DNA of 64,000 nt from Bacteroidia bacterium (GTDB lineage Bacteria; Bacteroidota; Bacteroidia; CAIKAF01): NCBI GenBank assembly GCA_016742095.1, contig JACVCJ010000010.1, positions 49,881 to 113,880 of the forward strand. The letters are read 5' to 3'. Each line of letters begins with the position of its first letter. Position 1 is the first letter of the stretch. The notes beneath the pieces are model-generated. The model saw only the letters and a list, made by a program, of their open reading frames with translations. It was not told where the DNA came from and did not search any database. Both the position numbers and the translations under genes were made by a program. Of the stretch, positions 35,846 to 44,398 are shown in pieces.

Positions 35846-38800
35846 ATGAACAAAACTTTTTACAGCGTATGTATGTTACTGCTTCCGCTGTTCAGCGCCA
35901 CGGCTTTCTCACAGGCCAACTCGGTGGAGCTGAAAGACGGAGGCGGAACCCTGATCAGCTCACATGCCTCGGTAACGGCGGCATACGGAGCCATTCCCGC
36001 CACACTTACGCAACCCTACATCATTGAGGTCGGTTCTACCTACACCGGCTCTTCAGAGACCTACCCTATAAACTTTGTGGCCAAAACCGGTGCCAGCGCG
36101 GCCAATACCATTACCCTGCGTCCTGCGGCGGGTGTGGCCAGTGTGAACATCCAGAGCAGCCTCAGCGGCAACCCTATCCTGCAGCTCGACAATGCCGATC
36201 ATGTGATCATCGACGGACGGGCCGGCGGCACAGGCAGCAGCCGCAACCTCACCATCAGCAACCAGTCTACGGCCAGCAATGCCAATACCGTTTCGCTGAT
36301 CAACGGCGCCTGTTTCAACCAGGTAAAATACTGCAATATTCTGAACGCAACCACAACCAATGCCGCCCGTGGTATATCGCTGGGTACTTCTGCCTCGAAT
36401 CCCAGCGGTAACTCCGACAACCGTTTTGAGCATTGCTTTTTCCCTTCGGGACGTTACCGTTTCAGCACCAATGGAACGGCGGCCAACCTGAACGCACGCA
36501 ATACGATCTACGGCTGTATTTTCGAGAACATCAAGTTCGTGGGCATCTGGGGACAGGCCGGAACGGGTAATATTACCATCGATTCCTGTTCTTTTTACTG
36601 TAATTCGGCCTCCGGCGACGGGGCTTTCGGCATCCTGTTCGACAGCCAGCGCGACACCGCCGTTATCCGTAAGTGCAACATCTATGATCTGCAGAACGGT
36701 TCAGGTACGGCCCTGCGTGGCATACACGTACGTTCCGTGATAAGCGGCAGCAATTTTACCGATATCTACAACAACTTTATTTCTGTAAGTACGGGCACCA
36801 CCAACCAGACGAATATTGCCGGTATCGAGTACAGCGGCAGCGTTCCCATCATGGCCCGCATCCGTTACAATACCATCCGTATCGGGGGCACCCTGGCCAG
36901 CGGCGGTTCGGCGGGCAGCGTAGGTTCTTCGGCTTTCCTGAAGTCGGCAAGCACCAGTACTTCGGTGTTCGATATCCGCAACAATATCTTCATCAACGAC
37001 CGTAGCGGCGGGGCACCGCAGCACCTGGCCATGGCCATTACCAGCAACAATGATCCGCTTACGATCGATTACAACGTGTATAACTCTGTTTCCGGTAACC
37101 TGGTACGCCTCGGCTCTACCGTGTATACCACGCTGACCGCCTACCAGGCTGCCGCAGCCGCGGGTACCGAAGTAAACAGCAACGATTTCGGCGTACAGAC
37201 CGTATCGGCCAGCGATCTGCACCTGTCGGGCACTTCCCTGGGTAACGGAAACCTGGCGGCAACGCTTATTGCCGGTATCAGCACCGATATCGACAACCAG
37301 GTACGCGGCTCTATTCCGTACCGTGGTGCCGACGAAGCCTCTCCGGCCCTCACGGCAGGCTGTAACGGCATTCCGGACCCGGGTGTGGCTGTGGCCACGC
37401 CGTCCGGTGTCTGCAGCGGCGGCAGTGTTTCGCTCACACTCAGCGGACTCAATACCCTGGCCATTCCTGTACTGGCCTTCCAGTGGCAGTCCTCTACCGA
37501 CGGCATTACCTATGCCAATATCCCGGCGGCTACGGCGCTTACGTACAACACCACGCTTACGCAGAACACCTGGTTCCGCTGCGAGGTAACCTGTACTACT
37601 TCCGGCGGGGTAGATACTTCTGTGGCCGTACAGGTGAACATTACGCCCGTACCGACTGTGACCTCCATTTCAGAGACACACGTGATCGGCCAGTATACCT
37701 TTACGGCCAACGGTGTAACGGGTGCCAGCACTTACCTGTGGAATTTCGGCAACGGAAATACGTCCACCGCCGTTTCGCCTACCTATACATACCCGGCCGT
37801 GGGCAACTACACCGTTACACTGACCGTGAGCAACAGCTGCGGAAGCGATACCACCAGCCTGAACATTACCGTGGGTTGCGAAGGTACGCCTGACGGCGGC
37901 ACGGCCAGCAGCAGTTCCCCATCCGTTTGTGCCGGACAGAGCATCAACCTGAGCCTGCTGGGCATCAATGCCCTTATTGCTCCCACGCTTACTTTTCAGT
38001 GGCAGTCTTCACCGGACGGTATTACCTTCACCAATATCGGCGGCGCCACCAATACCACGCATACCGCCACGCCTACGGCACAGACCTATTACCGCTGCGT
38101 GGTGACCTGCACGGCCAGTGGCTTAAGCAATACTTCCACGGTGGTGAACATCGCCTACAATGCGGTACCGGTGGTTACGTCCATTTCAGAAACACATACC
38201 GGCGGCACCTACACCTTTACGGCGGTGGGACTTGCCAATGCGAGCTCTGTTTCCTGGACCTTCGGCAACGGCGCCACGTCCAACGTAGCCTCGCCTACCT
38301 ACACTTATCCCATCGGGGGTACCTATACCGTAACCGTTATTGCCGTGAACAGCTGCGGAAGCGACACGGCCACTACCATACTCAGCGTAGGCTGTAACGG
38401 CACACCGGCCGTAGCCGTTCCGCAACCGGTTGCCTCCAGCGTATGTATGGGCGACAATATCCAGATCGACCTGACAGGCCTGGATACCTCGGACGCCTTC
38501 TTCTATACGTACCAGTGGCAGCGTTCGGCAGATGGCGTAACCTTTGCCAATCTCCCCGGCGCCACACAGGCCACGCTGAATACCATTGCCGGTACCGAGA
38601 CCCATTACCGCTGCATCGTTACCTGTACCACCTCCGGGCTCAGCAGTACCTCACAAACCACCACCATTACCATCGGCGGAACACCCGGCGGCGCCATCAG
38701 TGAAACACATAACGGACTGGACTATACGTTCTCCGTGACCGGACTTTCGGGCACCTTTACCTATGCCTGGAATTTCGGGGACGGAAATACGGGGACCGGT

Positions 38801-39175
38801 GCCAATCCACAACATACGTACGCCGCCAACGGCACGTACAATGTATCGGTTGTGGTTACAGGCAACTGCGGTACCGTAACATTAACGTACACGGTTAATC
38901 CCAATGTGGGACTGGACAATGCGCCCGAAGCCATGGGACTGCGTTTGTTCCCGAACCCGTCTGACGACCTGGTACAGATCACTTCGGACAAACTGACCCA
39001 GGCCGATCATATCCGTATTTCGGACATCAGCGGAAAAGCCTGCTGGGTACAGAATACCCCGGCCCAGTTCCCGCTTACGCTTTCGGTAAAAGGTATGGGA
39101 CTGAGTCCCGGTATGTACCTGGTAGAGATCGTATCCGGAACACAGACGGCCAGCCTGCGCCTGATCGTTCGTTAA
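35846..39175 (+). CDS. large T9SS-sorted PKD-repeat surface protein
   Basis: The 1109-residue product has a signal peptide, a right-handed beta-helix-like region (about residues 30-500) and then three 172-residue modules. Each module starts with a C-x-G-x-P motif, carries an Ig-like part with a TFQWQSS-type strand, and ends with a PKD domain (YLWNFGNGN, WTFGNGAT, YAWNFGDGN). A type A sorting domain ends the protein (LFPNPSDDLVQITSD). This is an adhesin or matrix protein at the cell surface. A terminator follows. Confidence 0.9.
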   Translation: MNKTFYSVCMLLLPLFSATAFSQANSVELKDGGGTLISSHASVTAAYGAIPATLTQPYIIEVGSTYTGSSETYPINFVAKTGASAANTITLRPAAGVASVNIQSSLSGNPILQLDNADHVIIDGRAGGTGSSRNLTISNQSTASNANTVSLINGACFNQVKYCNILNATTTNAARGISLGTSASNPSGNSDNRFEHCFFPSGRYRFSTNGTAANLNARNTIYGCIFENIKFVGIWGQAGTGNITIDSCSFYCNSASGDGAFGILFDSQRDTAVIRKCNIYDLQNGSGTALRGIHVRSVISGSNFTDIYNNFISVSTGTTNQTNIAGIEYSGSVPIMARIRYNTIRIGGTLASGGSAGSVGSSAFLKSASTSTSVFDIRNNIFINDRSGGAPQHLAMAITSNNDPLTIDYNVYNSVSGNLVRLGSTVYTTLTAYQAAAAAGTEVNSNDFGVQTVSASDLHLSGTSLGNGNLAATLIAGISTDIDNQVRGSIPYRGADEASPALTAGCNGIPDPGVAVATPSGVCSGGSVSLTLSGLNTLAIPVLAFQWQSSTDGITYANIPAATALTYNTTLTQNTWFRCEVTCTTSGGVDTSVAVQVNITPVPTVTSISETHVIGQYTFTANGVTGASTYLWNFGNGNTSTAVSPTYTYPAVGNYTVTLTVSNSCGSDTTSLNITVGCEGTPDGGTASSSSPSVCAGQSINLSLLGINALIAPTLTFQWQSSPDGITFTNIGGATNTTHTATPTAQTYYRCVVTCTASGLSNTSTVVNIAYNAVPVVTSISETHTGGTYTFTAVGLANASSVSWTFGNGATSNVASPTYTYPIGGTYTVTVIAVNSCGSDTATTILSVGCNGTPAVAVPQPVASSVCMGDNIQIDLTGLDTSDAFFYTYQWQRSADGVTFANLPGATQATLNTIAGTETHYRCIVTCTTSGLSSTSQTTTITIGGTPGGAISETHNGLDYTFSVTGLSGTFTYAWNFGDGNTGTGANPQHTYAANGTYNVSVVVTGNCGTVTLTYTVNPNVGLDNAPEAMGLRLFPNPSDDLVQITSDKLTQADHIRISDISGKACWVQNTPAQFPLTLSVKGMGLSPGMYLVEIVSGTQTASLRLIVR
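37361..38908 (+). repeat. three in-frame modules with exact 516-bp period
   Basis: The module-start Cys codons lie at 37361, 37877 and 38393, 516 bases apart each time, so the spacing of the module starts has not drifted although the bases have. Each unit codes 172 residues (Ig-like plus PKD), the third running into the sorting domain. Recent duplication or selection on length would both give this. Confidence 0.8.
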
Positions 39176-39201
39176 ACGCAACACAACTTCGTATTCATAA
39201 A

Positions 39202-39233
39202 AAAGAGTCCCATCTGTACAGGTGGGACTCTTT
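39202..39233. terminator. bidirectional terminator
   Basis: An 11-bp stem AAAGAGTCCCA/TGGGACTCTTT plus a G-T and a C-G pair closes a 6-base loop. It serves the PKD gene and the convergent secreted protein gene. Confidence 0.82.
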
Positions 39234-39254
39234 CGTTGTATAAGCAGGTATATT

Positions 39255-41462
39255 TTATTTGCGGCGGAGCGATCTCGGACGGTTGTATACCGTAAAGAAA
39301 GGAATGTCGACCGTGAGGAAGATGTTCCAGCGCCAGGAAGGATTGCCCAGCACCGTTTGCCCGCTACCGGCGTCGATCTTGCCCAGACCCGGACCGTATT
39401 GTCCGCCCGCACCCAGGGCCAGCGGAATATTGCAGGGGAAACCGTACACAAGATACGCACCGGGAGAGAAGATCTGTCCCAGTTTTACCTTGTAATCTTT
39501 TTCGATCACCACATTGCTCTGCCCCTGATCGTCGATCTGGGTATCGGCCTTTAAACGATAATCTACAATGGCCCCGATATCGAACAGCGGGGCGAACAGA
39601 CCGATGGAACCGGCGCGGCGCATGCCGTAGTTAAAAGAAATACCGATGGGCGCCGTTACACCGAATTTATCGTTCCAGGCATAGCCCAGGTCATTGCGCG
39701 GGACCGGCTGGTAAAAAGCACCCAGGTACGATTGTATGGAAATATTGAACCAGGAATTTTTCTTGATGGAAGAACTGCCTACGGGCAGAATGGCGTTCTC
39801 GATCACGGCTTTCATGTCCTGGGCCGATCTGGCCTCTACCACATTGGCCATAAAAAGCCCGTACTTAGCCACACGGGCTGTGATCCGGCCCATTTCCCGG
39901 AATTTATCGAGCGATATCTTACGTTGCAGGGTATTGAGCGCGGCCTCGATCACGATCCTGTCGGAATCCGGGGTTGCTCTTTTCAACAGGGCCAGCGAAG
40001 ATTCCGGCAACATGACGGCCTTTTTCTCCTTCTGCAATTCAGTTTCCAAGCTTTTTACCACCGCCCGGTAATCATCCGGAATAGTGCTTCGGGCGCTGAT
40101 CTTCTGCAGTCCGGGCAGATCGAGGGATACATTGGTCTTACCGGTCATTTCCAGGATGCGTTCCAGGATATCCACGGCATTGTACACGGCCAGGCTGTAT
40201 TCTTTCTGAAACACGTTCTTGTACAGTTCATTCGATTTACGTGCCAGTTCCAGGTAATCCGTCACCACCAGTGAGGTATCGAACATACGGGCAATATCAA
40301 AACCGTATTCCACCACATCGATGGAAAGGCCGATGTAGTTGTAGTGATCTTCATTGCTGAGGGCAACGCCCGCCTTCTGTTTACGGCGGGTCTCACGTAC
40401 CTGGCTTTCCAGGCGTTCGGCCAGGTTGATAAAGGTTTTCAGGCGGGTTTCGAAGAGAAATATGTTATCGGCATTGTCTTTCATCAGGCCGGTGAATGGA
40501 AGAGCTGCCCCGTTCTTATGATAAAAAACGATCTCTTTCATTTTCACTTCCTGGTACAGCAGGCCCAGGTATATACGAAAAGCGGTTTCGTCCCTGGCCA
40601 GGTCTTTAAATTGTTTCAGGCTGATCCATGCGGCATTGGTATCGGCGCCGGAGCTGTCGGCCCGCAGGCTGTGCGAGAAAAGGGCGGCCAGTTTTACCGA
40701 GTTTCCGAAATTGCGGAATTCCACCTGTCCCGAAGGTTTGTCCCACTCTTTAAAAGCCGCCAGGTCTTCCAGTATCTGTGCGGGATGTACGTTGTTCTCC
40801 AGTTCCTGTATCAGCGACAGGGAACGGATAAGTATTTCGATCTCCGGGTAGGTTTCCCAAAGACGGTTGTAACGGGGCAGTTCGAACATCTGGGGCAGGT
40901 TCACGTGCAGCACCTGCAGGTCCTCGTGGAAACAGCGGCGCAGGGCCGGCAGCATTTCCGTATATTTTTCACTGAGCAGGTTACTGATCTTATCCGACGT
41001 TTTCGGGAACAGGACCTGTATCTCCGGGTATTTCTCCAGGGTCTTGCGGAACTGGTTAAAGAACGAAACGGTGAGTTCCTGTTTGGCGCGGCTGATCATT
41101 ACATCGGCCAGGGCATTGCTGATATGGGTAACGTCCATGCCGGGAATATTGGCGAGGCTGCCCAGCAGACCTCCCCGGAAAGCGTCTTCCGACATATTTT
41201 CGTCATCGGGCAGGGCAATGAACGGGTTTCCTTCCAGGCCTTTCTGCACGCCCAGGTAATCGGTCTCGTCACCGGTCCGGGGTGTATAATTTACCAGTAT
41301 GGTAGCCGCTTTCTTTCGTTCAGACGACTTAAAAAGCACCACGGAATCCGTATGGATCGTACCCAGCTTACTTAATTTCAAGGCGTCGTAATACGCGTTT
41401 TGCGCCCGCAGGCTGCCGTACAACATCAGCAGGCACAGCAGGAAGATCAACTTTGTTTTCAT
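39255..41462 (-). CDS. secreted protein with barrel-like C-terminus, partner of a subtilase
   Basis: The 735-residue product has a signal peptide (LIFLLCLLMLYGSLRAQ), a long helical middle (about 100-540) and a C-terminal region (about 570-735) of alternating aromatic strands (YLGAFYQPVPRNDLGYAW, GAYLVYGFPCNIPLALG) suggesting an outer-membrane barrel. I do not recognise the family. It follows the subtilase gene by 18 bases on the same strand, so the two are probably one operon and functional partners. Confidence 0.6.
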   Translation of the reverse strand: MKTKLIFLLCLLMLYGSLRAQNAYYDALKLSKLGTIHTDSVVLFKSSERKKAATILVNYTPRTGDETDYLGVQKGLEGNPFIALPDDENMSEDAFRGGLLGSLANIPGMDVTHISNALADVMISRAKQELTVSFFNQFRKTLEKYPEIQVLFPKTSDKISNLLSEKYTEMLPALRRCFHEDLQVLHVNLPQMFELPRYNRLWETYPEIEILIRSLSLIQELENNVHPAQILEDLAAFKEWDKPSGQVEFRNFGNSVKLAALFSHSLRADSSGADTNAAWISLKQFKDLARDETAFRIYLGLLYQEVKMKEIVFYHKNGAALPFTGLMKDNADNIFLFETRLKTFINLAERLESQVRETRRKQKAGVALSNEDHYNYIGLSIDVVEYGFDIARMFDTSLVVTDYLELARKSNELYKNVFQKEYSLAVYNAVDILERILEMTGKTNVSLDLPGLQKISARSTIPDDYRAVVKSLETELQKEKKAVMLPESSLALLKRATPDSDRIVIEAALNTLQRKISLDKFREMGRITARVAKYGLFMANVVEARSAQDMKAVIENAILPVGSSSIKKNSWFNISIQSYLGAFYQPVPRNDLGYAWNDKFGVTAPIGISFNYGMRRAGSIGLFAPLFDIGAIVDYRLKADTQIDDQGQSNVVIEKDYKVKLGQIFSPGAYLVYGFPCNIPLALGAGGQYGPGLGKIDAGSGQTVLGNPSWRWNIFLTVDIPFFTVYNRPRSLRRK

Positions 41463-41480
41463 ATTCAGGGAGATTAGTTT

Positions 41481-42326
41481 TCAGATGTCTTTTAGTATAT
41501 TATAAGGATCTATAAGCGGCACACCTGCAATATTTTCCGTGGCGCGCTGCAGTATGCGGCTACGGATACCGGCCGGTGTATACTTAATGTCTTTTTTCTT
41601 AAAGGCCTCCAGCAGCAGGGCACAAACGGCAGCTACACAGGGCGTGGCCTGGCTGGAACCGGAACGTTGTTTATAGCTCATGTCCAGGTCGCTGGAATAG
41701 ATATTGCGCCCCGGAGCAAAAAGATCACGACGGGATTCCTGCTGAGGCAACAGGGGTACTTTCTGCCGATCTATTGCTGCTACCGAAAGTACGCCCTCGT
41801 ACGATGCAGGATACCAGGTACCCGTAGCCTTATTGGATGCCGCGGCAATGACCACGATGCCCTGAACCAGCGCTTCGGCAATGGCTTTGCGTACATCTGC
41901 ATTATCTTTCTGGCTGGCCTGGCTCAGTGAAATTATGTCCACGCCCAGTTCCATGGCCTTCCGCAGACCGGCCGTCATAAATGCCGGCGAGGGGCCTGTA
42001 TCATCATCTACAATTTTTATGGAATACACGGATGCATTGTATGCGATGCCCGTAACGCCCAATCCGTTATAACTGGCCTGGATGATACCCGTACAGTGCG
42101 TACCGTGTCCATCGCTTGTATCCAGTCCGTTGGAAGTGGCTTTGGTCACATCCAGCACATGCTGCGGGTCCATGTTCAGATCGGGGTGCGGCAGGCTGAT
42201 GCCGCTGTCGGGCACGGCGATCTTAATACCCGCACCGCTGAGACCCATGTTCCAGAGCTCCGGTATGCGGTAGTCTGAGAACCACCAGTAATCGTCAGGG
42301 TTGAACAGTGTTTCTGTATAGGGCAT
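41481..42326 (-). CDS. S8-family (subtilisin-like) serine peptidase without signal peptide
   Basis: The 281-residue product has the catalytic triad in order: Asp in KIAVPDSGISLPHPD, His in DGHGTHCTGI, Ser in SGSSQATPCVAA (Ser in SSQATP rather than the usual TSMATP). No signal peptide or prodomain is visible, so it should act in the cytoplasm unless exported differently. It heads a two-gene unit with the barrel-like secreted protein. Confidence 0.85.
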   Translation of the reverse strand: MPYTETLFNPDDYWWFSDYRIPELWNMGLSGAGIKIAVPDSGISLPHPDLNMDPQHVLDVTKATSNGLDTSDGHGTHCTGIIQASYNGLGVTGIAYNASVYSIKIVDDDTGPSPAFMTAGLRKAMELGVDIISLSQASQKDNADVRKAIAEALVQGIVVIAAASNKATGTWYPASYEGVLSVAAIDRQKVPLLPQQESRRDLFAPGRNIYSSDLDMSYKQRSGSSQATPCVAAVCALLLEAFKKKDIKYTPAGIRSRILQRATENIAGVPLIDPYNILKDI

Positions 42327-42446
42327 TGGGTTAACGGGTGTTTTAACGTAGTTCAGGTTTCGGGAACCAAAGTAAAAATTCAGCGTTAACCGGCAATGAA
42401 GAAACTAAAAAACAGGGGTTTTCCTCCGTACCGGAAAATTCCTGAA

Positions 42447-42600
42447 AGTCCGCGCGAAATGAGTCCGAAAGTCCGGAGTAAAGAGTCCGGAGTCCGCGAA
42501 GCGGTTGATAAGGAATGAGTGAAGAGCTAAGAGTCAAGAGAACGTATGCGTCAGCTAATAAATGCGCCAGCTACGGACTTTCAGACTCCGGACTTCAGAA
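42447..42600 (+). repeat. intergenic repeat, copy 1
   Basis: Includes GCGAAATGAGTCCG, several GTCCGGAGT cores, GAAGAGCTA, CGTATGCGTCAGC and CTACGGAC. The outer parts show inverted-repeat character (GAAAGTCCG near each end). The same parts in the same order, on the other strand, occur at 49156-49254. Confidence 0.6.
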
Positions 42601-42665
42601 TATCCAGATTATGCGCTGCCGTACTTTATACTTTTGTTAAATGTTCGCATATACGTAATTTGTTC

Positions 42666-42673
42666 TACCTTTG
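42666..42673 (+). promoter_or_regulatory. -7 promoter box before the small secreted gene
   Basis: TACCTTTG matches TAnnTTTG. Because transcription would begin near 42677, a TTG start at 42671 is excluded and the GTG at 42698 is favoured. Confidence 0.55.
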
Positions 42674-42697
42674 TACCGCATTTCTTTCTCAGCGCAC

Positions 42698-43129
42698 GTG
42701 AAAAACAACAGTAAAACGAAGCTCGGTTGCGGCCATACGGCCCTGAACCGCTGCATATCAGCCGTACTTGTTTTTCTTTTTCTGTGCAATGCGCTCTTCG
42801 CAGAAAAACGTTCGGGGCATAAAGCCCGTAAAATACAGCATGCCGAGGCCAGTTCCCTGGTGCCGGAAGGCGAGTCCCTTTCGTTCCTGGAGACGCCCAT
42901 CGAGCATACTAAATTCAGCGTTGCACCCGAAAGTGCCAACAGCAATAAAATGGAAGAGGAGTCCGAGATCGACGTATTCCATTTTGCGGCGGTGCTCGAG
43001 TATTTTTCCGCACAATTCTTCAGCAACCGCTCCGACGAATCTTTTTCCGCACTGCCGGAACCGCCCTTTTTAAGCAGCCCGGGGGTTCCCCTTTTCGTCC
43101 TCTACCACGCCTGGAAGAGTTTCTGCTAA
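42698..43129 (+). CDS. small secreted protein of unknown function ahead of the RND operon
   Basis: 143 residues are obtained from a GTG start at 42698, with a signal peptide (ISAVLVFLFLCNALFAEK). The mature part is acidic and Ser-rich and ends in FVLYHAWKSFC. I recognise no family. It lies 155 bases before the efflux operon on the same strand. There may be a separate promoter between them, though I saw only a weak TATATTGG box. Confidence 0.62.
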   Translation: MKNNSKTKLGCGHTALNRCISAVLVFLFLCNALFAEKRSGHKARKIQHAEASSLVPEGESLSFLETPIEHTKFSVAPESANSNKMEEESEIDVFHFAAVLEYFSAQFFSNRSDESFSALPEPPFLSSPGVPLFVLYHAWKSFC

Positions 43130-43284
43130 ACTTTTAGTTATACATCCGTGTTTATTTTCCGGAGTACAGGGGTTTAAAATACCACCTGAGCTTCAGGGTA
43201 TCAATGGTTATTATTACTAATACATTTACTATATTGGGGTAAACTAAAGTCCAGGACGTTACCCTTAAAATCAAATTCATATTT

Positions 43285-44367
43285 ATGAAGAATGTTTCAT
43301 TTCTTGTTTGTTTAGCTGCATTACTCATCAGTTCAGGCTGCGGACATCATGAGAAAACGGAAGAGGAACAGAAGTACCTCGTTACCACCCCTATCCGTCA
43401 GGATACGTTAATTCACAAAAGCTATGTATGCCAGATCCGTTCCATACAGCACATTGAGCTGCGGGCACTGGAAAAAGGCTACCTCGAACATATAAATGTT
43501 GACGAAGGACAGCATGTAAAAAAGGGACAGCTGCTGTTCCGCATACTGCCGGTGGTTTACCAGGCGGAAGCACAGAAGGCACAGGCCGAACTAAACTTTG
43601 TGGAGATCGAATACCAGACCACCAAGCGCCTTGCCGACAGTAACATTGTATCGAAAAGCGAACTGGCCCTGGCCAAAGCCAAACTCGATAAGGCCGCGGC
43701 CGAACTGCAGATGGCCAAGGCTCACCTGGGTTTTACGGAGATCACTGCCTCTTTCGACGGTTTCGTAGGCCTGTTCCGGGCACGGTCCGGAAGTCTGCTC
43801 GACGAGGGCGATCTGCTCTCCACCCTGTCCGACAACAGCAAAATGTGGGTATACTTTAACGTACCCGAGGCCGAATATCTCTTCTACATGCAATCGAAAG
43901 CGAACAATCCGCGGGCACAGGAAGTAGATCTGCAGATGGCCAACGGACAGATATTCGATCAGAAAGGGATCATCGAGACCATCGAGGCCGACTTTAACAA
44001 CGAAACGGGTACCATCGCCTTCAGGGCCACCTTCAACAATCCGCAGGGCATCCTGCGCCACGGGGAGACCGGTAATATACTGATGCCCGTTCCGCTCAAG
44101 AATGCCATGCTTATTCCACAGAAAGCCACGTTTGAAGTACTGGACAAAAAATACGTATACGTAGTAGACAAGGACAATGTGGTTAAATCGCGCCGTATCA
44201 CCATCGATACCGAACTGCCCGACCTTTACGTGGTGAAGGACGGACTGAAGGACAACGAACGTATACTGCTCGAAGGTCTGCGTACGGTGAAAGAGAACGA
44301 CAAGATCAAATACGAATTCGAGAAGCCGGAAGATGTGATCCATAACCTGGGTCTGCACGCGGAGTAA
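43285..44367 (+). CDS. RND efflux periplasmic adaptor subunit
   Basis: The 360-residue product has a lipoprotein-like signal (ALLISSGCG), the lipoyl/barrel-sandwich pattern (GYLEHINVDEGQHVKKGQLLFRI) and a hairpin followed by ITASFDGFVGLFRARSGSLL. This is the membrane-fusion subunit (AcrA/MexA type) linking the permease and the outer-membrane channel. It is the first gene of a three-gene operon with tight spacing. Confidence 0.93.
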   Translation: MKNVSFLVCLAALLISSGCGHHEKTEEEQKYLVTTPIRQDTLIHKSYVCQIRSIQHIELRALEKGYLEHINVDEGQHVKKGQLLFRILPVVYQAEAQKAQAELNFVEIEYQTTKRLADSNIVSKSELALAKAKLDKAAAELQMAKAHLGFTEITASFDGFVGLFRARSGSLLDEGDLLSTLSDNSKMWVYFNVPEAEYLFYMQSKANNPRAQEVDLQMANGQIFDQKGIIETIEADFNNETGTIAFRATFNNPQGILRHGETGNILMPVPLKNAMLIPQKATFEVLDKKYVYVVDKDNVVKSRRITIDTELPDLYVVKDGLKDNERILLEGLRTVKENDKIKYEFEKPEDVIHNLGLHAE

Positions 44368-44398
44368 GTATTGAGTAACGAATTAAATAACAAGTTCC

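Larger units (their letters stand above)
42327..42697. other. intergenic stretch holding repeat material
   Basis: No gene is visible. The middle (42447-42600) is a mosaic of short GTCCGGAGT-type motifs, treated as a repeat below. The right end holds the promoter of the next gene. Confidence 0.7.

Noticed and set aside
42327..42697. Insertion sequence
   Set aside because: No transposase frame and no target duplication; the material is a short intergenic repeat only.
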